Of a stretch of DNA of 64,000 nt, positions 37,972 to 45,846 are shown in pieces. Position numbers and translations under genes: made by a program. A model generated the notes under the pieces. The model did no database searches, was not told where the DNA came from, and worked only from the letters and a program-made list of their open reading frames with translations. Origin of the DNA: Natranaerobius trueperi (GTDB taxonomy: Bacteria > Bacillota > Natranaerobiia > Natranaerobiales > Natranaerobiaceae); contig NZ_NIQC01000001.1 in the NCBI RefSeq assembly GCF_002216005.1, forward strand, positions 1-64,000. Reading direction: 5' to 3'. Numbering within the stretch: the first letter of the stretch is position 1; each line of letters opens with the position of its first letter.

Positions 37972-38286
37972 TTACACTTCTCTATCAAAACTACCTTGTT
38001 GTAGCATCTTATCTGCAATCTCTTTTCCAGATACATCATAGTTACCCTCTGAAATAGATTGTTTAAGTTCATTTATTCGATCAGACTGTTTTTCATCTAG
38101 TTTTGAAATTTCATTTCTTGCACTTTTTATTTCCCGGGAAACACCAGTTAGTTCTAAAGCATCTCTTTTTTTACTACTAGAATTACTTTTTTCATTATTT
38201 TCGACTTTAGAAGTTTTTTCTACCTTAGATATATTTTTTTGATATGCTTTTAAAAACTGATTATAGTTACCAGAAATTCTATTCAT
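37972..38286 (-). CDS. flgM: Anti-sigma-28 factor FlgM
   Basis: 104 residues. Starts MNRISGNYNQFLKAYQKNISKVEKTSKV; a disordered polar stretch leads to DALELTGVSREIKSARNEISKLDEKQSDRINELKQSISEGNYDVSGKEIADKML, the FlgM C-terminal sigma-binding segment. FlgM holds sigma-D inactive until it is exported through the finished hook. ATG 38286 with GGGGTGAG upstream is preferred over the longer frame. Confidence 0.9.
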   Translation of the reverse strand: MNRISGNYNQFLKAYQKNISKVEKTSKVENNEKSNSSSKKRDALELTGVSREIKSARNEISKLDEKQSDRINELKQSISEGNYDVSGKEIADKMLQQGSFDREV

Positions 38287-38337
38287 AGTACTCACCCCAA
38301 AATGCGTAGTAAGAGCTAAAAAAGCTCTCATAAATAA

Positions 38338-38390
38338 AATCGACCGATAGGTCTAAATACTTTAATATTTAAAACCTAAAACGGTCGATT
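38338..38390 (-). terminator. Long inverted repeat between yvyF and flgM
   Basis: AATCGACCG (38338-38346) pairs with CGGTCGATT (38382-38390), with inner AGGT/ACCT pairing. On the minus strand it is followed by TTTATTT, so it may terminate or attenuate transcription entering flgM from comF/yvyF. A small AGAGCT/AGCTCT hairpin follows. Confidence 0.55.
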
Positions 38391-38453
38391 CACACTCGAT
38401 CTAGTTTAATTATGTTTAATTTACTTTAATTTACTTAGTTATTTTCTTTTTTA

Positions 38454-38852
38454 CTACCTTTTATCTAACCGATCTCTTATGTGTATCTTACCTGCTTCTT
38501 TTTGTTCTTCTTTTTTAGTTGTAGAAGATTTAAACCCTTCCTTTAGCTCTTCTTGACAACTTTCACAGTACTTACCTTGAGATATTTCAACTCCACAGCG
38601 TTCACATTCAATACTAAGTCTAGTAAATTGTGTAGTTATTAATCTACCTTCTTCAATAAACTTTTTAATCTGTTTTTGTGTTACTTCAGTTTCAGTAGAT
38701 ACCTCTAATACTGTAGCATTTGGATGTTCATCTAAATAGTTTTTCACCTTTAAAAAACAATCTTCTTCTTCTTGAAAACAATCAGGACAAATATTTCTAC
38801 TCACCTTTAAAAATAACTTACCACAACTTTTGCAGTTCTTTAAATTTTCCAT
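38454..38852 (-). CDS. yvyF: YvyF-like flagellar operon zinc-finger protein
   Basis: 132 residues with two Cys-rich knuckles: CKSCGKLF...CPDCF at the N-terminus and CERCGVEISQGKYCESC in the second half, separated by a winged-helix-like segment (ATVLEVSTETEVTQKQIKKFIEEGRL). This is the TIGR03826/YvyF pattern found upstream of flgM in Firmicutes. It is probably a regulator of flgM-region genes, but this is not established. Between comFC (15-base gap) and flgM. Confidence 0.85.
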   Translation of the reverse strand: MENLKNCKSCGKLFLKVSRNICPDCFQEEEDCFLKVKNYLDEHPNATVLEVSTETEVTQKQIKKFIEEGRLITTQFTRLSIECERCGVEISQGKYCESCQEELKEGFKSSTTKKEEQKEAGKIHIRDRLDKR

Positions 38853-38867
38853 AATGATCCCCCTTTC

Positions 38868-39608
38868 TTAATGGGAAACAGTTAGTGCTGTAATATTTTT
38901 ACAACCTGATTTTTCTAATACTTTAGTAATCTCTAAAATTGTTGAACCTGTAGTTATTATGTCGTCTATGATTAAAATTCTACTTTTGCTGTTATTTTCC
39001 TTCTTAGAATTTAAAGTAAACGCTAAAGAAAGTTCATTTTGTCTACCTTCCTTTGACAGGTCCTTTAGTGGAGAAGTCTCTTTAGATCTATTAACTAATT
39101 CTAATAAAGGTATATCTAACTCTTTTGAAAGTACTTTAGCTAACAGAAAGGATTGGTTAAATCCACGGTCTAATAGTCTTTCTTTGTGAAGAGGAACAGG
39201 TACTATGTAGTCATAAGGAAGAGAAAGAAAGATATTTTTAAGTGAGCTTTTTTCATGATATTTCATAAGTGTAACTGCCATAAGTTTTCCGAGGGGGATA
39301 GCTAACTCACGTTCTTTAAAATATTTAAGTCTGATGATTAAATCTTTTAAATAACCTTTATAACTTCCTGTATATATGACAGGTACTTGGGGTAAATTAT
39401 CAAAATTATGGGTAAACTTATTTGTTAGGAAAGATAACGTGTCTAATTTTTGTAAGCATTCATAACATATATAATGAATATCTGTTAAATACAAATTATT
39501 ATCTTGATAACTATACGGTGGATAAAATATTTTATTTATCTTTTGTAAGTTTTCATAACAAAGTGAACAAGTTTTACCTTTAGTTAACCGATCCCAAATT
39601 GTTTTCAC
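38868..39608 (-). CDS. comFC: ComFC, phosphoribosyltransferase-like competence protein
   Basis: 246 residues: N-terminal zinc finger (CSLCYENL ... CYECLQKL) and a C-terminal PRTase domain with YDYIVPVPLHKERLLDRGFNQSFLLA and PRPP loop ILIIDDIITTGSTI. ComFC works with the ComFA ATPase in transformation. In B. subtilis comFA-comFB-comFC are adjacent. Here comFB is absent and degV lies between comFC and comFA on the other strand. Confidence 0.92.
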   Translation of the reverse strand: MKTIWDRLTKGKTCSLCYENLQKINKIFYPPYSYQDNNLYLTDIHYICYECLQKLDTLSFLTNKFTHNFDNLPQVPVIYTGSYKGYLKDLIIRLKYFKERELAIPLGKLMAVTLMKYHEKSSLKNIFLSLPYDYIVPVPLHKERLLDRGFNQSFLLAKVLSKELDIPLLELVNRSKETSPLKDLSKEGRQNELSLAFTLNSKKENNSKSRILIIDDIITTGSTILEITKVLEKSGCKNITALTVSH

Positions 39609-39698
39609 TTAATATCCCCTCTTCTAAAAACAGGATTTATTTAATCTCTCGCGAACATTAGTTATAAAGTGGAAAAATGAATAAAGGAGGATGTTAGT

Positions 39699-40580
39699 AT
39701 GGTTAAAATCATAACTGATAGTGGAAGTGATCTACCACAAAAGTTAGCAAAAGAAAATGATATAGAAGTTATGCCCCTTTACTTTCATATAGAAGATAAA
39801 GAATTTAAAGATGGGGATATTGACCCCAAAGAACTCTATGATGAAATGAGAGCTGGTAAAGGTACAAAAACAGCACAACTAACCTATATGGATCTAAGAG
39901 AAACCTTTGAAAAGTATGCAAAAGATAAAGAAAGTGTAATCTACTTAACCTTTTCTTCACAGTTATCAGGAACATATCAAACAGCTTGTATGGTAAAAGA
40001 CGAGCTATTAGAAGAATATCCTGATTTTGATCTTACAATTATCGATACTAAGTGTGCTTCACTAGGTCAAGGGATGGTAGTATATCGAGTAGCACGACTA
40101 AAACATGAAGGCTATGATAAAGATGAATTAATAAAAGCTGCTAACTTCTACAAAGATCATACTGAACATATCTTTACAGTTGATGATCTTGAATATCTTA
40201 AAAGAGGTGGTAGAGTTAGTAAAGCTTCAGCATTTGTAGGTGGTATGTTAAATATTAAACCTATCTTACATGTAGAAGATGGTAAACTAGTTCCAATTAA
40301 AAAAGTACGAGGTAGAAAGAAAGTTCATAAAAACATGACTGATTTAGTTGAAGAAAGAGGTATGTTATTAAAAGATCAAGTTATTGGTATCAACCATGCA
40401 GATGATAAAGAAGGTGCTGATAAATTAAAAGAAATGCTTAGAGAAAAGTTTGGCTGTAGTGAGTTTGTAGAAGGTATGATAGGTTCAGTTATTGGTGCCC
40501 ATGCCGGACCTGGTACCTTATCTGTTTATTTTCTAAATAATATACCGAAAGATTATTTAGGTCTATTTTCTAATCAATAA
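39699..40580 (+). CDS. degV: DegV family fatty-acid-binding protein
   Basis: 293 residues: VKIITDSGSDLPQKLAKENDIEVMPLYFHIEDKEFKDG, TAQLTYMDLRETFEKY, VIYLTFSSQLSGTYQTA and VDDLEYLKRGGRVSKASAFVGGMLNIKPIL are the DegV blocks. DegV/FakB proteins bind a fatty acid and present it to the FakA kinase. AAGGAGG precedes the ATG. Divergent from comFC and convergent with comFA (7-base overlap), so it is inverted relative to the flagellar/comF block. Confidence 0.93.
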   Translation: MVKIITDSGSDLPQKLAKENDIEVMPLYFHIEDKEFKDGDIDPKELYDEMRAGKGTKTAQLTYMDLRETFEKYAKDKESVIYLTFSSQLSGTYQTACMVKDELLEEYPDFDLTIIDTKCASLGQGMVVYRVARLKHEGYDKDELIKAANFYKDHTEHIFTVDDLEYLKRGGRVSKASAFVGGMLNIKPILHVEDGKLVPIKKVRGRKKVHKNMTDLVEERGMLLKDQVIGINHADDKEGADKLKEMLREKFGCSEFVEGMIGSVIGAHAGPGTLSVYFLNNIPKDYLGLFSNQ

Positions 40581-42142
40581 TCTAAAAAACCAAGTCTTTT
40601 AGCTTCTCTATTCATATTAATTATTGTCTTTTTTGCTTCTTTCATAGAAGGTGTGATCTTTTCACCTATAAAAAGAACCTCTCCTTGGGGTTCTTCTTTT
40701 TTTCTTCCTACTCTACCAGCTATTTGAATCAAGGTACGTGATTCAAATATTTTATGATGACAAAATAGTACAACTACCTGTACCCCAGAGACTGTAACCC
40801 CCCGCTCCATAATAGTTGTAGTAACTAAAATATCTATCTTTTTCTTTAAAAAATAATCTCTTTTTTTATCTCTCTTTTGATCCTTTGATGAGATACTTTC
40901 TATAACAAGATTAGGATATAAGTGTCTTAAAGTATTTGTAACAGGTTCTATAAGTGAAATAGCTGGTACAAATACAAAAATAGGTTTTTTCCCTCCATAG
41001 TGAATAAAAAACCTTGTTAGCTCTTTTGGAAGTTCACTAAAACCGAGATAGTTAATTAACTTATCTAAAAAGTTTTCTTTATCTAGTAACCTAAAACTTC
41101 CCTTTACTAACTCTGGTTCAGGAGCTGGATATTTATGAAATCTAGAAGGTACAGTAATTAATTCTAACTTACTTTTAATAAATTCTTTATCAGGTGTAGC
41201 TGTGATATAGATCATCTGAGAATCTTTTTTACCAGCCCGGTAAACTAACTTTGGTAGTCTTTTACTTCCCTTGTAGGGAAAGGCATCTACCTCATCTAAC
41301 ACAACAAGATCAAAAAAGCTATAATATCTCATTACTTGATGAGTAGTAGCCATTACTAAATCTGCTCTAGAATATTTGCTTTCACTACCTCCATAAAGAG
41401 TTAGCATATCAGTATCTATAAAAGCTTTTTGAAACCTTTCAGATAACTCTTTTACAAGATCTCTTCTAGGTGTTGCATAAAGTACTTTTCCACCTTTATC
41501 TAATACATGTTTAATAGCACCAAACACCGTTTCAGTTTTACCTGCTCCACAAACAGCATAAACTAAAGCTTTGTCATAGTGTTTTTCTTTAACAAAGTTT
41601 ACTGCCATATCATAAGCTCTTTGTTGTGCTTTAGTTAAGGAAAACTCAAGTGATAGAAGTGCTTTCCTATTTTTATTTTCACCCTTACTAGAAAATAAAA
41701 ATAGTGGTGTACAACTTGTTGACTCACCTGTCATAAAACAATCTCTACAAGAAAGACAGTAGCTACTACACCTTACACACTCTATCTCTTTTACATTTGT
41801 TGAACCACATCTAAGACAGATACCCTCACTTTTTAAGGTGAAAATATCTCGAAAAACTAAAGACAACATAGTTTTTAAATGTTTATGTTTTATTGATACC
41901 ACACCTGGTACAATTATTGGTTTAAGCTCTATTATCTTTTTTATTACATCATTTTTCGGGTAGAATGAAGCGATTTCTGAAAAAAGAAGTGCTCTACCTG
42001 ATACTTGTTTTTCTAAATCATTAGTTACTTTTTTTTGATTCCAAAAAACAAGTTCAGGTTGATAGTTCTCCCAAACTTTAGAGATGGTCTTACCTTCTTT
42101 TCTTAGAAGAAAGTTGTCATTAAATCTAAACAAATTTGTCAT
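40574..42142 (-). CDS. comFA: ComFA, DNA uptake helicase-like ATPase
   Basis: 522 residues: N-terminal four-Cys zinc finger (CLRCGSTNVKEIECVRCSSYCLSCRDC), Walker A VCGAGKTE, DEVD box in LVVLDEVDAFPY, ITATPDK, and a C-terminal helicase domain with TTTIMERGVTVSGVQVVV and QIAGRVGRKKEEPQGEV. ComFA powers internalisation of single-stranded DNA through ComEC. Separated from comFC only by the inverted degV. Confidence 0.93.
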   Translation of the reverse strand: MTNLFRFNDNFLLRKEGKTISKVWENYQPELVFWNQKKVTNDLEKQVSGRALLFSEIASFYPKNDVIKKIIELKPIIVPGVVSIKHKHLKTMLSLVFRDIFTLKSEGICLRCGSTNVKEIECVRCSSYCLSCRDCFMTGESTSCTPLFLFSSKGENKNRKALLSLEFSLTKAQQRAYDMAVNFVKEKHYDKALVYAVCGAGKTETVFGAIKHVLDKGGKVLYATPRRDLVKELSERFQKAFIDTDMLTLYGGSESKYSRADLVMATTHQVMRYYSFFDLVVLDEVDAFPYKGSKRLPKLVYRAGKKDSQMIYITATPDKEFIKSKLELITVPSRFHKYPAPEPELVKGSFRLLDKENFLDKLINYLGFSELPKELTRFFIHYGGKKPIFVFVPAISLIEPVTNTLRHLYPNLVIESISSKDQKRDKKRDYFLKKKIDILVTTTIMERGVTVSGVQVVVLFCHHKIFESRTLIQIAGRVGRKKEEPQGEVLFIGEKITPSMKEAKKTIINMNREAKRLGFLDY

Positions 42143-42419
42143 ATCTTCACCTCAGTATTAGATCTTTATTACTTCTCCTTTTTCCTTTTAAAACCCTTTA
42201 TTAAAAGATAGGGTCAAAAATAAGATATATACTAACCTAATTCGCTCTTATAACATCTGACAACTTGTTACTTTAGTTGATTTTTTCCAAAAGTTTCAAT
42301 AAAATACCTTTTATATCGTATTGTCGAATTAGATTAGTTTGTGTCTAAAGAATATATTTAATAAATTCACTATTCTTACAAGACACAGACACTACTTTAG
42401 AAAGGTGGCGATTTATTAA
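42143..42419. other. Intergenic region between comFA and the chemoreceptor
   Basis: 277 AT-rich bases between divergent genes, presumably holding both promoters. I found no clear sigma-28 or riboswitch motif. AGAAAGGTGG is the chemoreceptor's ribosome site. Confidence 0.5.
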
Positions 42420-44429
42420 ATGAATAAATCACAATCTAAATTTACAGGTAGTATAAGTAACAAGCTAGCACTTTACTTTGGTTTTATCTTGTTACTAGTT
42501 TCTCTAGTAATGGGAGGGCTTTCGTACTTTACAATTACAAATGCTTTAGTTGATGAAGTTGAAGCTATTCTACCTGAAAAAGCTGATGATGTATCAAACT
42601 TAGTTGAAGAAAGATTATCAGCGTATTTAGTAGAACTAGAATATTTAGCTGATAGACAAGTTATAAAAACTATGGATTGGGATGACCAAGAAGAGATGTT
42701 AGAAGAACATCTAGATGACTCTGTTTACAATCAGCTCGGTATTATTGATCCTGATGGTGTTGCTCGATTAACTAATGATTACCCTATGAATATTCGTGAA
42801 CATGAATATTTTCAAGATGCTATGGATGGTGAAAGTAATTTTGCTGATATGTTAATTGAAAGAGTTACTGGTCCTTTGTTTGTTGGAGCAGTTCCTATAT
42901 ACGATGGTGATGATATCACTGGTGTACTAATGGGAAGAATGGAAGGAATACATCTAAGTGAATTAATTGAAGATGTTAGATTTGGTGATGGTGGACATGC
43001 TTACATAGTAAATAGAGAAGGTACTATAATTGCACATGAAGATGATGAGATGGTAATAAACCAAAAAAATATCCCTGAAATGGCAGAAGAAGACGAGGGT
43101 CTAACACCACTAGCGAAAGAAGTTGAGTACATGGCACAAGGAGAAAGTGGGTTTAGTGAGTATCAAGATGAAGGTAATGATATGTATATTGGCTATGCTC
43201 CAATTGAAGGGACAACCTGGACTGTTGGTGTAACTGCAGAACGTGATGTAGTTTTAGATTCACTTCCTGCTTTTCAAAGGTTAATAGTTATCACAACAGC
43301 TGTTGTATTAATTCTAGGTGCTATAGTAACTATTATACTCGGTAAGAGAATAGCAAACCCATTAAAGAAAATGGCAGAAACTGTTGAGGGGTTAGCTGAA
43401 GGTGATTTAAATCAAACCTTATCTAAAAACTTCTTAAAAAGAAATGATGAATTAGGTAGGTTAAGTACATCATTTAATAAGATGACAGAAAACCTAAAGA
43501 ACTTAGTTAACAAAATATCAGAATCAGCGGAACAGGTGGCAGCTTCTTCTGAAGAGCTAACTTCAACTACTGATGAATCATCTAAAGCATCAGAAGAAAT
43601 CTCTTTTACTGCAAATGATGTAACTAAAAGTACAGAAGATCAATTAAATGAAATCTCACAAAGTACTGAAGCTATAGAAAGCATGAATGAAAAAGCACAT
43701 GGTTTAACTGAAAGTTTCACTACACTAAATGAATTAGGTCATACTACTTTAGAAAAAGCTGAAACAGGTAGAGACAAGATGGATAATATGTCTAATCAGA
43801 TGGATCAAATAGATGAAAGTTCTAAAAACATACAAAGTGTATTAGAACAGATCACTGAAAGTTCTAAACAAATGAATGATATTATTAATACTATTACAGA
43901 TATTTCAGAACAAACTAGTCTTCTTGCTTTAAATGCAGCTATTGAATCAGCTAGAGCTGGTGAACATGGTAAAGGTTTTTCTGTTGTAGCAGATGAAGTA
44001 AGAAAACTTGCAGATGAGTCTCAAAAAGCTGCAGAAAAAATATCTAATTTAATTAATGATAATCAAAAACAAATTGAAGAAGCAAATAACAAAATGGAAG
44101 AAGGCGCAGAAAATACCGAAAAAGGGCTTCAGGTAACAAAAGAAACTTTATCTACCTTTGAGGAAATTACTCAATTAGTACATAAGATGAGTAAACAGGT
44201 AGAAGAATCTACTAAAGCTACGAAAGAACTATCTAATGAAGGTGATCAGGTACTTTCTTCAGCTGAACAAATGAAACAAGCAAGTAGACAGGTAGCAGAA
44301 CAGATAGAAAATGTCTCTTCTTCTACTGAAGAACAAACAGCAGCCATGGAAGAAATAGCTTCATCTAGTGAAAGATTATCAGAGCTTGCAGAAGAACTAC
44401 AAAATGAATTAAATAACTTTAAGTTATAA
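42420..44429 (+). CDS. Methyl-accepting chemotaxis protein, dCache type
   Basis: 669 residues: membrane helix (about 13-35), extracellular double-Cache sensor ([44 protein letters not shown]), second helix near 285-305, HAMP ([21 protein letters not shown]) and signalling domain with tip [40 protein letters not shown]. Same architecture as the receptor at 16381-18375, but with clearly different sensor and tip-flanking sequences, so not a recent copy. The sensor is rich in Asp and Glu. Followed by its own terminator. Confidence 0.94.
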   Translation: MNKSQSKFTGSISNKLALYFGFILLLVSLVMGGLSYFTITNALVDEVEAILPEKADDVSNLVEERLSAYLVELEYLADRQVIKTMDWDDQEEMLEEHLDDSVYNQLGIIDPDGVARLTNDYPMNIREHEYFQDAMDGESNFADMLIERVTGPLFVGAVPIYDGDDITGVLMGRMEGIHLSELIEDVRFGDGGHAYIVNREGTIIAHEDDEMVINQKNIPEMAEEDEGLTPLAKEVEYMAQGESGFSEYQDEGNDMYIGYAPIEGTTWTVGVTAERDVVLDSLPAFQRLIVITTAVVLILGAIVTIILGKRIANPLKKMAETVEGLAEGDLNQTLSKNFLKRNDELGRLSTSFNKMTENLKNLVNKISESAEQVAASSEELTSTTDESSKASEEISFTANDVTKSTEDQLNEISQSTEAIESMNEKAHGLTESFTTLNELGHTTLEKAETGRDKMDNMSNQMDQIDESSKNIQSVLEQITESSKQMNDIINTITDISEQTSLLALNAAIESARAGEHGKGFSVVADEVRKLADESQKAAEKISNLINDNQKQIEEANNKMEEGAENTEKGLQVTKETLSTFEEITQLVHKMSKQVEESTKATKELSNEGDQVLSSAEQMKQASRQVAEQIENVSSSTEEQTAAMEEIASSSERLSELAEELQNELNNFKL

Positions 44430-44438
44430 ACATTAAAC

Positions 44439-44470
44439 CGACCTCCCTAATCTTATATGGAGGTCGTTTT
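44439..44470 (+). terminator. Chemoreceptor terminator
   Basis: CGACCTCC (44439-44446) pairs with GGAGGTCG (44459-44466), followed by TTTT. Confidence 0.75.
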
Positions 44471-44557
44471 AATAAAATGTTGGGGAAAATGGAATTTTAA
44501 AGAAATGTGTAGAATTAAAGGCGTGAAACAAATTACAATTTATAGGGGATGAATAAA

Positions 44558-45028
44558 ATGGAAATGTCGTTACCTGTTTTACTATTTCAAGGAATACCTG
44601 CTTCTATCGCTCTTTCAATATTTGTATTAGCTATTAATAATTCTTTAAAAGAGAATTGGAAATCAGGTATAATACTAGGCTCTCTACTAGGTATTTTTGT
44701 TTATATTACTAGGTTATTACCTCTAGCCTTTGGAACCCATACTCTAGTTTTTATTAGTGCTTATGTTATCCTATTTCGAGTGTATTATAAATTTAAGTCA
44801 TATAAAATTATAAAAGGAGTACTTCTTGGTTTTTTAATAATAACATTTAGTGAAATAGTTAGTTTTGTATTATTACCTACTGTTTTAAATAGTCTTTGTG
44901 ACCAGGTTATTGAGACAAGCTTTTGGATAATTATACTTGGTTGGTTACAGATCATTTTTCTTTTGTTAGCATCTTTTTTAATGACTCGTAAAGCTAATAT
45001 TCTAGAAAGGAAGAAACAACATGTTTGA
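44558..45028 (+). CDS. AgrC-like membrane sensor without a kinase domain
   Basis: About 156 residues with five or six hydrophobic helices (LLFQGIPASIALSIFVLAI, GIILGSLLGIFVYITRLLPLAFGTHTLVFISAYVILF, and others) and a short charged end. The ITRLLPLAFGTHT segment resembles the N-terminal sensor of AgrC-type GHKL kinases in Firmicutes, but the protein ends after the helices, with no His box or ATPase. ATG 44558 has AGGGG 10 bases upstream; an ATG 9 bases earlier lies too close. It overlaps agrB by 8 bases. It may be a peptide-binding membrane protein working with a separate output. The family match is from pattern memory only. Confidence 0.55.
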   Translation: MEMSLPVLLFQGIPASIALSIFVLAINNSLKENWKSGIILGSLLGIFVYITRLLPLAFGTHTLVFISAYVILFRVYYKFKSYKIIKGVLLGFLIITFSEIVSFVLLPTVLNSLCDQVIETSFWIIILGWLQIIFLLLASFLMTRKANILERKKQHV

Positions 45029-45602
45029 GGAATATATCCATAAAAAATTCTCTGCTTTAGGAAATACCATAGGACAAAGTGAAGTAGCTATTGAAAAAGC
45101 AACATATGGTTTTTTAGCCCTTATATATACCTTAATAAATATTATAGCAGTGATCACAGTCTCCTATGTTTTAGGAGTTCTTTACCCAGCATTAATATCT
45201 TTAATAGCTTTTGCTTTACTAAGGCATTACTCTGGGGGGATCCACAGCAGTCATCCTCTTGGATGTATCTTGATTTCAGCACTAGCATTTCCCTTACTAG
45301 GAAAACTTTCTTATTTTATCAACTCAACATTTAATGGTTTAAATAATTCTATATTAATTTTAATTTTTATTATTTCGTTATTGGTGATATCTAAAAAAGC
45401 ACCTATAGATACTCCACAAAAACCCATCAAGTCTTTAGATCATAAAAAGAGGTTGAAAAACAGTTCAATATTAATTGTATGTCTACTATTCATTTTTTCT
45501 TTGATAATACAAAATCATTCTCAAATCACTTTAATTTCTATCCAATTAGGTGTTATCTTTCAGATTTTAATGCTTCCTCCTATAAATATACGGAAGCAAT
45601 AA
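45021..45602 (+). CDS. agrB: AgrB-like peptide-processing membrane protease
   Basis: 193 residues, five or six membrane helices, with the AgrB signature LLRHYSGGIHSSHPLGC. His75 and Cys82 are spaced as the catalytic pair of AgrB. AgrB removes the C-terminal tail of AgrD and closes the (thio)lactone ring. It overlaps the AgrC-like gene by 8 bases and is followed after 35 bases by the AgrD precursor. Ends in a charged, basic tail. Confidence 0.9.
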   Translation: MFEEYIHKKFSALGNTIGQSEVAIEKATYGFLALIYTLINIIAVITVSYVLGVLYPALISLIAFALLRHYSGGIHSSHPLGCILISALAFPLLGKLSYFINSTFNGLNNSILILIFIISLLVISKKAPIDTPQKPIKSLDHKKRLKNSSILIVCLLFIFSLIIQNHSQITLISIQLGVIFQILMLPPINIRKQ

Positions 45603-45637
45603 TAAAAAAACAAATTTTTAAAAAAGGAGGTAAAACT

Positions 45638-45766
45638 ATGTCAAAATTAAGAATTGCTCTATTAACTGGTTTATTTACCGTTCTTTCTCAAATTGCAGTT
45701 ACAAGTACCGCATCTGCCTCTCTTATGATTGCATATCAACCTAAACTACCTAAATCTCTTCGGTAG
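45638..45766 (+). CDS. agrD: AgrD-like autoinducer precursor with Ser in place of Cys
   Basis: 42 residues with AAGGAGG 8 bases before ATG 45638. A basic N-terminus and amphipathic hydrophobic leader (MSKLRIALLTGLFTVLSQIA) are followed by TSTASASLMIAYQPKLPKSLR. The YQPKxPxSLR tail is the AgrB-recognition segment of clostridial-type AgrD peptides. Where those have Cys before the four or five ring residues, this has Ser28, and there is no Cys in the whole peptide. A true lactone rather than a thiolactone would follow, as known for Ser-containing staphylococcal AgrD. The exact ring boundaries are inferred. Confidence 0.85.
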   Translation: MSKLRIALLTGLFTVLSQIAVTSTASASLMIAYQPKLPKSLR

Positions 45767-45792
45767 TTATGATTTTTTACAACTATTTTAAG

Positions 45793-45830
45793 GAGTAGGT
45801 ATTCTTACTTGAATATCTACCCTCTTTTTT
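45793..45830 (+). terminator. Terminator or attenuator after agrD
   Basis: GAGTAGGTATTC (45793-45804 region) pairs with GAATATCTACCCTC with a two-base bulge, then six T. It separates agrD from the GGDEF/HD-GYP gene by attenuation or full termination. Confidence 0.65.
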
Positions 45831-45846
45831 AAGGTAGGGATTTTAT

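Noticed and set aside
42143-42419. A second c-di-GMP riboswitch before the other chemoreceptor
   Set aside because: No GCAAACC or ACGCAAAG elements on either strand.
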